In this document: positions 27,976 through 36,216 of the stretch, in pieces
Layout of the letters: each line of letters begins with the position of its first letter
How positions within the stretch are numbered: position 1 is the first letter of the stretch
NCBI RefSeq assembly: GCF_039543665.1
Contig: NZ_BAABKE010000006.1
Span: forward strand, 62,001-126,000
Length of the DNA: 64,000 bases
Origin: Wohlfahrtiimonas larvae
GTDB lineage: Bacteria > Pseudomonadota > Gammaproteobacteria > Cardiobacteriales > Wohlfahrtiimonadaceae
Direction: 5' to 3'
Position numbers and translations under genes: made by a program
Notes under the pieces: generated by a model
The model's input: the letters and a program-made list of their open reading frames with translations, nothing else
Databases searched by the model: none
Told to the model about the DNA's origin: nothing

Positions 27976-28035
27976 GTTTCAATATTTCATATTTTATGAA
28001 ACAATTGAAACATATTTATTATATTTGAAACAATT
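27976..28035. promoter_or_regulatory. Candidate PrpR activator-binding palindromes
   Basis: Nested inverted repeats lie here. GTTTCAAT (27976-27983) pairs with ATTGAAAC (28004-28011). Inside it TTTCAT (27985-27990) pairs with ATGAAA (27996-28001). The string TGAAACAATT occurs at 27997-28006 and again at 28026-28035, just before the prpR ATG. They sit about 110-170 bp upstream of the sigma-54 promoter, the expected distance for an enhancer. Binding by PrpR is inference. Confidence 0.65.
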
Positions 28036-28040
28036 CCACT

Positions 28041-29663
28041 ATGAGTCAGACTAAAAACTTAAATCGCCCTACCATTTGGACTGTATCCATTACACATCTC
28101 TATGAAACTTTTCAGGAAATCAGTAATGAATTCTCAGAAATAGCAGAAATTATTCCTGTCAAAATGAGCTTTGAAGATGCTGTTAGCTATATAAGAACAG
28201 CTACAAAAGAGCTTCATTGCGATGCAATTGTTGCTGCCGGTTCAAACGGCGCATATTTAAGAGATCGTCTCTCAATCCCTGTGATTACCGTAAAAGAGAG
28301 TGGTTTTGATTTAATGCATGCGCTCGCTCGCGCCAAAATGATTAGTTCTCAAATCGGGATCATCAGCTACAGAAAACCTTTTCCTGCTTTAGCACAATTT
28401 CGTGATGCCTTTAATATTGATATCACTGAACGTACGTATTACACCAAAGATGATGCCAAAATTATGATTAATGAAATGAAACAAGCTGGCATTGGCGTGA
28501 TTGTAGGCGCAGGGATGATTACGGAGCTATGCCGATTAGCCAATATGCCATCTGTATTTTTATACTCAACTGATAGCATTCGCGATGCCTTTAAAAATGC
28601 AATTAAGATAGCAAAACAATCTATGGCTCTGCGCGATCGTCATACCAAAGAAAATAACTTTTCACTCCATGCAAAGTATCATTTAAATGATATTAAAGGA
28701 TTTTCTCCAAGCATTGAACGCGTTAGATCTGCCATTATGCTCTATGCAAAAACTCCTGCACCGACATTGATTCAAGGGGAAAGTGGCACAGGGAAAGAGC
28801 TCATTGCCCATGCTATCCACCATGAATATACAGCTCACTTCCAACATAAAACAGGTAAAAAACAGCGCCCATTTGTCGCCATCAACTGCAGCGCGATTCC
28901 TGAATCATTATTAGAATCTGAACTTTTTGGCTATGAAGATGGTGCATTTACAGGTTCGCGCCGTGGCGGTAAAGCAGGTGTTTTTGAAATTGCGAATAAT
29001 GGCACACTCTTTTTAGATGAAATTGGCGAAATGCCATTATCACTACAAAATCGTTTACTCCGTGTTTTAGAAGAGAAAAGCATTGTGCGTGTAGGTGGTT
29101 ATAACCCAATTCCTGTAGATGTTAAAATCATTGCAGCTACTCATGCACACTTAGATGAATGGGTAAAAGAAGGAAAGTTCAGGCTCGATCTTTTCTATCG
29201 CTTGGGTGTATTAAGAATCTTTAATCCGCCATTACGCAAGCGTGGACGCGACATTATTCTACTTGCAGAGAGTTTATTGCGACAAGCGTTAACTTCATTA
29301 AATATGCCCATTCGCCAAGAATATATGACAGCATTACAAGCGTGTGATGATTCTTTATTGAATTACAATTGGCCGGGCAATATTCGAGAACTGCGCAATA
29401 TTATGGAACGAATTGCCATTTATCTCAAAGCTAATCCACGCCAATTACCCACAAATGAATTGATTTTAGATTTATCTGATGAACGTTATATTTATAATGA
29501 TGAAACAAACTATTCTCTAGAAAAAAAATCCCAATCAGAAGAGGAACATTTACGAGGATTACTCAAACAATTTAAAGGTGATAAACAAGCTATTGCTAAC
29601 TATTTAGGTGTGAGCCGTACAACATTATGGCGCAAACTTAAAGCGGCACAGTTGGAAAATTAG
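28041..29663 (+). CDS. prpR: Sigma-54-dependent propionate regulator
   Basis: Enhancer-binding activator of prpBCD that senses 2-methylcitrate. It has 540 residues. An N-terminal PrpR sensor domain (about 1-200) precedes the AAA+ domain. The AAA+ domain has Walker A GESGTGKE, the sigma-54 contact loop GAFTGSRRGG, Walker B GTLFLDEIGEMP and the arginine-finger region LFYRLGVLRI. The C-terminal Fis-type helix-turn-helix is KQAIANYLGVSRTTLWRKLK. The Ser in GAFTGS is normal for PrpR. No ribosome-binding site is evident before the ATG. Confidence 0.95.
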   Translation: MSQTKNLNRPTIWTVSITHLYETFQEISNEFSEIAEIIPVKMSFEDAVSYIRTATKELHCDAIVAAGSNGAYLRDRLSIPVITVKESGFDLMHALARAKMISSQIGIISYRKPFPALAQFRDAFNIDITERTYYTKDDAKIMINEMKQAGIGVIVGAGMITELCRLANMPSVFLYSTDSIRDAFKNAIKIAKQSMALRDRHTKENNFSLHAKYHLNDIKGFSPSIERVRSAIMLYAKTPAPTLIQGESGTGKELIAHAIHHEYTAHFQHKTGKKQRPFVAINCSAIPESLLESELFGYEDGAFTGSRRGGKAGVFEIANNGTLFLDEIGEMPLSLQNRLLRVLEEKSIVRVGGYNPIPVDVKIIAATHAHLDEWVKEGKFRLDLFYRLGVLRIFNPPLRKRGRDIILLAESLLRQALTSLNMPIRQEYMTALQACDDSLLNYNWPGNIRELRNIMERIAIYLKANPRQLPTNELILDLSDERYIYNDETNYSLEKKSQSEEEHLRGLLKQFKGDKQAIANYLGVSRTTLWRKLKAAQLEN

Positions 29664-29667
29664 CCAA

Positions 29668-29703
29668 TAAAAAAGGAATATCATTTTCATAATATTCCTT
29701 TTC
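29668..29703. terminator. Bidirectional terminator between prpR and the DASS transporter
   Basis: An 11-bp stem (AAAAGGAATAT at 29671-29681 with 29692-29702) closes a 10-nt loop. A/T-rich ends give U-runs in both directions between convergent genes. Confidence 0.82.
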
Positions 29704-29718
29704 AAACCTAGCTTTTAA

Positions 29719-31194
29719 TTACCAATAACCTAGCGCTTTCCACCATGCGCCACCAATATAGAACCAAATCGCAAGGTTGATAACACTCATAACGAAACCA
29801 ACCTTCCACCATTCACCTAATGTCGTATAACCCGAACCAAAAATAATTGGTGCAGTGCCTGTACCATAATGCGTTAAGGACATCATTAAGGAAGAAGAGA
29901 ATGCCAATGTTAAACCTAATAACATTGGTGGAGCACCCAATGCAATACCTGCTGCGAAGAATGCAGCAAACATTGCGGTAATATGTGCAGTTGTACTAGC
30001 AAAGAAATAGTGCGTATAAACATATATTAAAACGAGAATTAGCATGCCTAGAATCCAGCCTAATCCTAAGCTACCAATGCCTGTGCCTACTGTTTGAGCC
30101 AACCATGAAACTAATCCTAACTTTCCTAAAAAACTAGCCATCATAACAAGTGCAGCAAACCACATGATCGTATCCCAAGCACCTTTGTTTTTTAAAACCT
30201 CATCCCATTCCAAAACACCTGTTAGTAATAGAATAGACAATCCAACAAAAGCAGCTGTCGTTGGATTAATACTAAAAGCATCACCTAAAATCATTGCAGG
30301 TACACCAGCCCACATCAAAAGTAACAATAAAAATACACCCAGTGTAATAACTTCAGGTAATGTTAAAGGCCCTAATTCTTTTAAACGCTCTTTCGCAAAT
30401 GTTGGTGCATTCGGTGTTTTCTTAATTTCTGGTGGGTAAATAAAATAAATAACCCAAGGCATAACTAATAGAGAAATGATCGCTGGCACAAATGCTGCAA
30501 CCGCCCACATTCCCCAGCTTAAATGAAATTCTGAATTTGTACCTGCATAAATTAATGAAACAATTAAAGGATTAGGTGCTGTTGCAGTGATAAACATGGC
30601 AGATGTAATAGGATTTGTATTATAGTTCACCAATGCCAAATAACGACCAATCTTAGTCCTTGAGTCAGTATCTCCTTTAGAATCAAAACTATCTGCGATC
30701 GAGCGCATAATGGGGTGAATAATACCACCGCCACGAGCGGTATTACTTGGAGTAATAGGCGCTAAAGCAGTTTCGGCAAAAGCTAACGCATAGGCAACTC
30801 CTATCGTACGTTTACCAAATAAAGCAATCAAAAAATAACCAATACGAGCACCCAACCCTGTTTTTGTTAAGCTCATGGAGCACATAATAGAAATACCAAT
30901 CAGCCATATGAGATCATTAGAAAATCCACTCAGCGCATCACCTAGAGCAGCTTTAGCATCACCGGGATGAGTAACACCTGTTAGAGCAACTAAACTAATT
31001 GCCACAACTGACACAGCTCCAATCGGTAACGCTTTACCGATAATAGCCGCAATTGTACCAACAAATAGTGCCAATAATTGCCATGCATTTTCACTGACAC
31101 CTTCTGGTGTTGGAATGATAAACCAAATCAATAGAACTAAACCGATTGATACCAATGCAGGTATCGGTTTCACAGGAACTAATTTTATTGCCAT
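29719..31194 (-). CDS. DASS/CitT-family anion transporter
   Basis: Inner-membrane carrier of 491 residues with about 12 membrane helices, from the divalent anion:sodium symporter family. The N-terminal signature APITPSNTARGGG and the C-terminal repeat SLTHYGTGTAPIIFGSGYTTLGEWWKVGF correspond to the two SNT-type substrate-binding loops. It resembles CitT/TtdT (citrate or tartrate/succinate antiporters). The exact substrate is uncertain. It lies next to the propionate regulon, convergent with prpR, which is consistent with a C4-dicarboxylate or tricarboxylate. Confidence 0.85.
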   Translation of the reverse strand: MAIKLVPVKPIPALVSIGLVLLIWFIIPTPEGVSENAWQLLALFVGTIAAIIGKALPIGAVSVVAISLVALTGVTHPGDAKAALGDALSGFSNDLIWLIGISIMCSMSLTKTGLGARIGYFLIALFGKRTIGVAYALAFAETALAPITPSNTARGGGIIHPIMRSIADSFDSKGDTDSRTKIGRYLALVNYNTNPITSAMFITATAPNPLIVSLIYAGTNSEFHLSWGMWAVAAFVPAIISLLVMPWVIYFIYPPEIKKTPNAPTFAKERLKELGPLTLPEVITLGVFLLLLLMWAGVPAMILGDAFSINPTTAAFVGLSILLLTGVLEWDEVLKNKGAWDTIMWFAALVMMASFLGKLGLVSWLAQTVGTGIGSLGLGWILGMLILVLIYVYTHYFFASTTAHITAMFAAFFAAGIALGAPPMLLGLTLAFSSSLMMSLTHYGTGTAPIIFGSGYTTLGEWWKVGFVMSVINLAIWFYIGGAWWKALGYW

Positions 31195-31336
31195 AATTTA
31201 TCCTCCATCCATAGACCGATTAATAACATCAATCATATATTAAGAAAGTTTTAAATAATGTAAGATATATTTATTTTATATTAAACCAACTTGACACATT
31301 TACAACGACTGCCCTAAATCAACAATATAATCGGCC

Positions 31337-32386
31337 CTATCTCACTGATAATATTGTTAATAATTCTTGATAAACCTCCATTGCTACATAGGTATCATTA
31401 ACACCATACACAATCCCCCGACCATCTTTAAATAAAATTACCCGATGATGATCTAAGTGAATATTCAAAAAATATTCATTGAATTGATGTTTCATATTTT
31501 TTTGTTCTAACCTTTGTTGTAACTTATTTAAATCTAAAGGTTTAGCTTCACGAATCATCACAGAGCCATCGCCACATAAGCGCTGTGCTTCTCGCTTTTT
31601 CTCTTGTAATGATGGATAAGTGGGATGATCGCCACACGTTGGGCAATTGGGGTTTTTAAGTTTAGATAAATTCACATTTTGTGATCGAGAAGCCCATAAA
31701 TCCATGGTAAACAATGTATCTCTCGAACTTTCAGCATCCACAAAAAACTTCATCGCTTCTGCGGTTTGTACGCTCGATATCAGTTGCAAAATCGGCTGAA
31801 TCACGCCAACTGAACTGCAAGTATCACCACTTTCTAAGGGAATCGCCCCTAAAATACAACGCAAACATGGTAATTCAGATAAATGTGGAAAATTAAAATT
31901 ATGGCTCATGCCGTAGCTTTCTAAAGCAGAACCAAAAATCCACGGCATGTTTAATTGATAACACGCATCATTGATCAATATACGCAGTGCTAGATTATCT
32001 GTGCCATCCAATAATAGATCAGCGCCTTTGATTAAATTCACAATATTATCACCTGAAACATCGGCAATATGTGCTGTCACTTTTATCGATGAATTAATTT
32101 CTACTAAATGATTTTTTAAGGCGATCACTTTTGGCAAAGCTAGCTCAGCATCTTCTTCTGTGAACAAAGTTTGGCGTTGTAAGTTTGTAAGCTCCACAAA
32201 ATCTCGATCGATCAATATCAAATGTCCAATGCCAGAACGCGCCAATGTTTCCGCATGTTGTGCGCCTAAAGCACCACAGCCTAAAATCACCACAGTTGCA
32301 TCATTGAGTTTTTTAACACCCGCATTTTGAATACGATGGAATCGCGCTAAGCGATGATATCTTGGATCAATCGAGATATTTGCCAT
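31337..32386 (-). CDS. thiF: ThiF-family sulfur-carrier adenylyltransferase (long, Bacillus-like form)
   Basis: Adenylates the C-terminal Gly of ThiS so that it can receive sulfur for the thiazole ring. From the ATG at 32386 it has 349 residues; an in-frame TTG at 32395 lies inside thiG and is rejected. The nucleotide-binding GCGALGAQHAE, the ...NLQRQTLF and DGTDNLALR motifs, ESGDTCSSVGV, and a CPTCGDHP zinc site are visible. An extra C-terminal domain of about 80 residues (VILFKDGRGIVYGVND) makes it longer than E. coli ThiF (251) and like ThiF of Firmicutes. It is the last gene of tenI-thiS-thiG-thiF. Confidence 0.9.
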   Translation of the reverse strand: MANISIDPRYHRLARFHRIQNAGVKKLNDATVVILGCGALGAQHAETLARSGIGHLILIDRDFVELTNLQRQTLFTEEDAELALPKVIALKNHLVEINSSIKVTAHIADVSGDNIVNLIKGADLLLDGTDNLALRILINDACYQLNMPWIFGSALESYGMSHNFNFPHLSELPCLRCILGAIPLESGDTCSSVGVIQPILQLISSVQTAEAMKFFVDAESSRDTLFTMDLWASRSQNVNLSKLKNPNCPTCGDHPTYPSLQEKKREAQRLCGDGSVMIREAKPLDLNKLQQRLEQKNMKHQFNEYFLNIHLDHHRVILFKDGRGIVYGVNDTYVAMEVYQELLTILSVR

Positions 32387-32387
32387 A

Positions 32388-33155
32388 TTAACCAATCAAT
32401 CCTGTTAATGGGCTACTTGCGGTTGCCGTTAATTTCTTTGGCATACGTTTTGCTTCAAATGCTAAGCGTCCTGCCTGACAAGCCAAACTCATAGCACGGC
32501 TCATTTTGATAGGATCTTCAGCATAGGCAACAGCGCTATTTAACAATACACCATCAGCACCCATTTCCATCGCAATCGCAACATCGCTCGGCGTGCCTAA
32601 GCCTGCATCCACAATTACAGGTACTTTTGCGTCATCAATGATGTAATGCAAATTATAAGGATTCACAATGCCCAACCCTGAACCAATTGGGGATGCACCC
32701 GGCATGATTGCATGACAACCTAATTCTTGTAATTTACGCGCAAGCACAACATCATCCGATGTATAAACTAATACCGTCATACCTTCTTCTAACAGCATTT
32801 CTGTTGCTTTCAATGTTTCCACAGGATCAGGCAATAATGTTTTTGGGCAACCAATGATCTCAACTTTGATCATGTCACATAAACCTGAAGCTTTCGCCAA
32901 TCTTGCTGTGCGCACTGCTTCTTCTGCTGTGCTTGCGCCTGCTGTATTTGGCAATAACTTATATTTAGATAGATCCAACTGCTCCAATAGATCAGGTTGT
33001 TTATCATCAAAGATGTTCATGCGGCGTACTGCAAATGTTAATACTTGTGAATCACTCGCTTCTACAGCGCCTTTTTGCTCTTCAAATGAACGATATTTAC
33101 CTGTGCCCAAGAATAAGCGCGAATTGAATTCAAAATTACCAATTTTTAATGTCAT
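32388..33155 (-). CDS. thiG: Thiazole synthase
   Basis: Builds the thiazole phosphate of thiamine from 1-deoxyxylulose 5-phosphate, dehydroglycine and ThiS thiocarboxylate. It is a 255-residue TIM barrel. Segments RLFLGTGKYRSFEEQ, TAGASTAEEAVRTARLA, the Schiff-base Lys in MIKVEIIG, and VDAGLGTPSDVAIAMEMGADGVLLNSAVA are typical. It starts directly after the thiS stop. thiF begins 1 nt after its own stop. Confidence 0.95.
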   Translation of the reverse strand: MTLKIGNFEFNSRLFLGTGKYRSFEEQKGAVEASDSQVLTFAVRRMNIFDDKQPDLLEQLDLSKYKLLPNTAGASTAEEAVRTARLAKASGLCDMIKVEIIGCPKTLLPDPVETLKATEMLLEEGMTVLVYTSDDVVLARKLQELGCHAIMPGASPIGSGLGIVNPYNLHYIIDDAKVPVIVDAGLGTPSDVAIAMEMGADGVLLNSAVAYAEDPIKMSRAMSLACQAGRLAFEAKRMPKKLTATASSPLTGLIG

Positions 33156-33362
33156 TTAACCACCTCCCACAAAATGTACGATCTCAAAATAATCATGGTG
33201 ATTCACAGATTCTTTCTCGTAATCTTCCTTCATCACCACTTCACGATTTTTTTCCACGATAAAATATTTGCGATGTGCAATATCCAACGATGCAATTAAG
33301 TCCGCGACTGTTTTTACATCATCCGACAATGTCATCACTTCACCATTCACGGTAATTTCCAT
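33156..33362 (-). CDS. thiS: Sulfur carrier protein ThiS
   Basis: A 68-residue ubiquitin-fold protein whose C-terminal Gly-Gly becomes a thiocarboxylate. The start at 33362 (MEITVNGE) fits the family. A longer frame to 33386 would run into tenI. It ends EIVHFVGGG, the same end as I recall for Bacillus ThiS. The Gly codons double as the ribosome-binding site (GGGAGGTGG) of thiG. Its own site AAGGAA lies in the last codons of tenI. Confidence 0.93.
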   Translation of the reverse strand: MEITVNGEVMTLSDDVKTVADLIASLDIAHRKYFIVEKNREVVMKEDYEKESVNHHDYFEIVHFVGGG

Positions 33363-33363
33363 A

Positions 33364-33984
33364 TCATTTCCTTTCAGTAATGGCATTTATTGCCAGTGAA
33401 CGAAGATTACGAGCATGTGTAATGCTATCTTCAATGGATTTCGCAAAAAAACCTGACATCACAGCAACACCATCAACTAATGGTGCAACTTCTGTGATAT
33501 TTGTTTCATCAATGCCACCAATGGCGATCAATCGCCCTTGTGTTCGCGCTTTTGCCAATGATTGCAATTGCGCCAAACCAAACGGTGGATATGTTTTCAA
33601 AACGGTTGGGAAAATATGGCCAATGTAGCCATAATCATAATCGTGCAAATGCGTAAGAATAGGCTCGACAGCATGAAATGATCGCCCAAATTTCAGTGTG
33701 GGAAATACATTCTGTAACTGAGATAAAGACAAGCTTGATTCCGTCAAATGAACACGTGATAAACCCATCGCAAGTGCGATGTCCGCCCTGTCATTGATGA
33801 TTAGCTTGGCGGTGTCCACATAGTGTGAAATCAGCTCGATGAGTTTTGCAATGGATTGCGGTGAACGAGATTTTTCACGAATTTGTATAAAATCCACAAA
33901 CGATGATAAAGCAATAATGCGCTCGCTTAAAGATTCGATGGATTCTGATGATTGATCATTCGTCACTGCATGTATTTGAAACAT
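33364..33984 (-). CDS. tenI: Thiazole tautomerase TenI
   Basis: ThiE-like TIM barrel of 206 residues that aromatises the ThiG product. It has the TenI hallmarks FIQIREKSRS, KFGRSFHAVEP, YGYIGHIFPT and LIAIGGID...VDGVAVMSGFFAKS rather than the true ThiE motifs found in the other operon. It is the first gene behind the second TPP riboswitch. The AUG has GGAGA 4 nt upstream, inside a predicted regulatory hairpin. Some databases would call it thiE; the motifs favour TenI. Confidence 0.88.
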   Translation of the reverse strand: MFQIHAVTNDQSSESIESLSERIIALSSFVDFIQIREKSRSPQSIAKLIELISHYVDTAKLIINDRADIALAMGLSRVHLTESSLSLSQLQNVFPTLKFGRSFHAVEPILTHLHDYDYGYIGHIFPTVLKTYPPFGLAQLQSLAKARTQGRLIAIGGIDETNITEVAPLVDGVAVMSGFFAKSIEDSITHARNLRSLAINAITERK

Positions 33985-33987
33985 AAT

Positions 33988-34103
33988 TCTCCATTGCGGA
34001 GATGAGCGACATGAACACTTGCCTCCGCTAGTATTAACTAGATCAGGTCATAAGAGTCCCGAAGTTTACTTCAATCTCAGCTGCTCACAGCAGCACCTCT
34101 AGT
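33988..34103 (-). promoter_or_regulatory. TPP riboswitch with translational expression platform upstream of tenI
   Basis: The minus strand carries CTGAGAT, a CGGGACTC arm, GACCTGATCTAGTTAATACTAGCGGAGG, the conserved THI-box order. Downstream, TCTCC (34002-33998) can pair with GGAGA (33992-33988), hiding the tenI ribosome-binding site. The aptamer 3' strand GCGGAG (34028-34023) can instead pair with CTCCGC (34001-33996) and free it. This is a clear switch model seen by base pairing only. Confidence 0.92.
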
Positions 34104-34169
34104 GAAGGCAAAAGTATAATCAAGGATAGTCATTATTGCAACGAACAATATGATAATACTCATATCACG

Positions 34170-34685
34170 CTAAACAGATTTTATTTCTTTACGACAAGCA
34201 CTAGGTAACCATTGTAGCTGAATGCTATGCTGATCATAAGTAAAACACTCCCAACGATATGATGCAAAACGATCAGCATCTCCTGTTAATGTTGGCACAA
34301 TCACAACTGCATTTCTAAAATCTTGCGAGCTTTGTGAAAAAATTAAATTCTTGATTACTTTTTCATTATAACGAATCACAATAGATGAAATACTTTGTGC
34401 ACCACCAAAATTTCTCACATCTACAATTCCCATTGCATCTACTGCTTGCCCTGTAAGTTCAGTTGGTGCTGGTAAACCTGCTTCTTCATTAGATAATGGC
34501 CATTCACCAGTGGCAGAAAATGTTTCAACAATAGCTAATTTAGCGATACCTGCCAATGTTAAACCTTCTGAAATATAAGTTCGTTTTGTATAATTTTGAT
34601 AGGCTGGCAATGCAAACATTGATAGAATGCCAATCACCGCAACGACGATCATCAATTCAATCAAGGTAAAGCCTTTATGTTTCAT
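34170..34685 (-). CDS. Type IV pilin (prepilin)
   Basis: Class III signal peptide: the short basic leader MKHKG is cleaved before FTLIELMIVVAVIGIL, with Glu5 of the mature protein conserved. It has 171 residues from the ATG at 34685, which has AAGGA 8 nt upstream (the ATG at 34691 is too close). C-terminal cysteines in WECFTYD and PSACRKE enclose a 16-residue loop like the D-region disulfide of PilA/PilE. Stand-alone gene in an AT-rich neighbourhood. It could be the major pilin or a pseudopilin; no pil assembly genes lie nearby apart from the PilH-like receiver. Confidence 0.88.
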   Translation of the reverse strand: MKHKGFTLIELMIVVAVIGILSMFALPAYQNYTKRTYISEGLTLAGIAKLAIVETFSATGEWPLSNEEAGLPAPTELTGQAVDAMGIVDVRNFGGAQSISSIVIRYNEKVIKNLIFSQSSQDFRNAVVIVPTLTGDADRFASYRWECFTYDQHSIQLQWLPSACRKEIKSV

Positions 34686-34817
34686 TTCCATTTTCCTTTC
34701 AAATAATTGAGAAAGCTTCTCATTTAATAATTAATGTTTTCATATTAATATAAAGAAAATAGATTTATATATTTTTATATAAAATTTATACAAATGCAGA
34801 AAAATTCATAACATAAA

Positions 34818-34846
34818 TCAAAAAAACCTGCTAAAAAGCAGGTTCT
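34818..34846 (-). terminator. Terminator after the aminotransferase gene
   Basis: Stem AACCTGCT (34825-34832) with AGCAGGTT (34837-34844) around a 4-nt loop. It is followed on the minus strand by seven T residues. Confidence 0.88.
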
Positions 34847-34862
34847 TATATAATAAATTAAC

Positions 34863-36086
34863 TTAATTACTCTCTTTATATTTTTGGATTGCAACGGCTA
34901 ATCGTTTGGCTGCTTCCACAGTACCTTCAGGATTCACTGTGGCAAATGATAAACGCAATGTAGAATCATCCGCACCTTCTGCATAGAAGGCAGCACCAGG
35001 TACAAATACAACGCCCGCATCTTTACCATAATTTAATAATTTTGTTGCGCTCATACCATTTTTCAAGCGTGCCCATAAGAACATGCCGCCCACTGGTTTT
35101 TGGTATTCCAAGTCTTCACCCACATATTCATCCAATGCTTTCATCAATGAAGCACAGCGCTGACCATAAGTATAAGAAATCGCAGGAATACGATCTTTCA
35201 AATGACCACTTGCCAAGTATTTTTCAACAATCAATTGTGGCAATACAGGCGTATGTAAATCTACAGATTGTTTCACTAATACAATTTTTTCACGGATCGC
35301 TTTATTGGCAACGATGAAACCTAAACGCAAACCAGGTACTAAGATTTTCGAGAATGAAGATAGATAAACCGCATGATCTTCACCTGTTGCAGTGCGCTTT
35401 GCTAAACCATAAATAGATGGTACTCGATCACCCTCAAAACGTATTTCACCGTAAGGATCATCTTCTAAAATTACAAAATTGTATTCAACAGCAAGTGATA
35501 ACAAACGCACACGATTTGCTTCACTCATTGTTGAACCTGTTGGGTTCGCAAATGTTGGCACAATGTACAAGGCTTTAATGCGTTTATTTTGTGCTTTCAG
35601 TGCTTTTACTTGTGCTTCTAAGTCATCTAAATCTAAACCGTCAGTTGAGCCTTTAATAGAAGCAATTTCAGCACCTGCCATACGAAATACTTGAATCGCC
35701 GCCAAGTATGTTGGCTGTTCAACCAATACAACATCGCCAGCATCAATGAAAGTACGAGCAACCAAATCTAAACCTTGTTGTGAGCCACTTGTGATCACCA
35801 CTTGGTCTTTATCTGATTCAATACCGCGCTCTGCAATCAAATGTGTGACACGTTCACGCAGTTCAGGCTCACCATCTGTGACGCTGTATTGATACGCCGA
35901 AACACCCATTTTCATCGCTTCAAGTGTTGCAGCCTCAATGCCTTCAAGATCAAACATATCCGCAGCAGGAATACCACCTGCCAATGAGATAATGTGAGGC
36001 ATTTTACTGAATGCTAATAATTCACGAACAATTGAACTCTGTGCACCAACAACTCTGCTGGCGAAAAGCGCGTTTAAATCTTCCAT
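34863..36086 (-). CDS. PLP-dependent class I aminotransferase (LysN/2-aminoadipate-type)
   Basis: Fold-type I aminotransferase of 407 residues. Features include SLAGGIPAADMF at the N-terminus, QYSVTDGEPELRE, the PLP-stacking SGSQQGLD, VPTFANPTGSTMS, and the Schiff-base Lys in SSFSKILVPGLRLGF, then RLSFATVNPE. These match the MocR-like/2-aminoadipate aminotransferase group (LysN, valine-pyruvate or aromatic transaminases). No DNA-binding domain is present. Its amino-acid specificity cannot be read from sequence. The presence of a lysine/glutarate locus in the same window is suggestive only. Confidence 0.85.
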   Translation of the reverse strand: MEDLNALFASRVVGAQSSIVRELLAFSKMPHIISLAGGIPAADMFDLEGIEAATLEAMKMGVSAYQYSVTDGEPELRERVTHLIAERGIESDKDQVVITSGSQQGLDLVARTFIDAGDVVLVEQPTYLAAIQVFRMAGAEIASIKGSTDGLDLDDLEAQVKALKAQNKRIKALYIVPTFANPTGSTMSEANRVRLLSLAVEYNFVILEDDPYGEIRFEGDRVPSIYGLAKRTATGEDHAVYLSSFSKILVPGLRLGFIVANKAIREKIVLVKQSVDLHTPVLPQLIVEKYLASGHLKDRIPAISYTYGQRCASLMKALDEYVGEDLEYQKPVGGMFLWARLKNGMSATKLLNYGKDAGVVFVPGAAFYAEGADDSTLRLSFATVNPEGTVEAAKRLAVAIQKYKESN

Positions 36087-36216
36087 TTCCTTTCCCTATT
36101 GATACTATTTATGCGTGCAAATAGTATTGTTATAGTCAATTTAAACAGGCTCTGCAATGCTCTGACAAAATAAATTATTTTTTAAACTAACTAAAGTATT
36201 TTTCCCTAAAATATTA

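Noticed and set aside
31195..31336. Gap between the DASS transporter and thiF
   Set aside because: AT-rich 142 bp with no convincing terminator or promoter seen.
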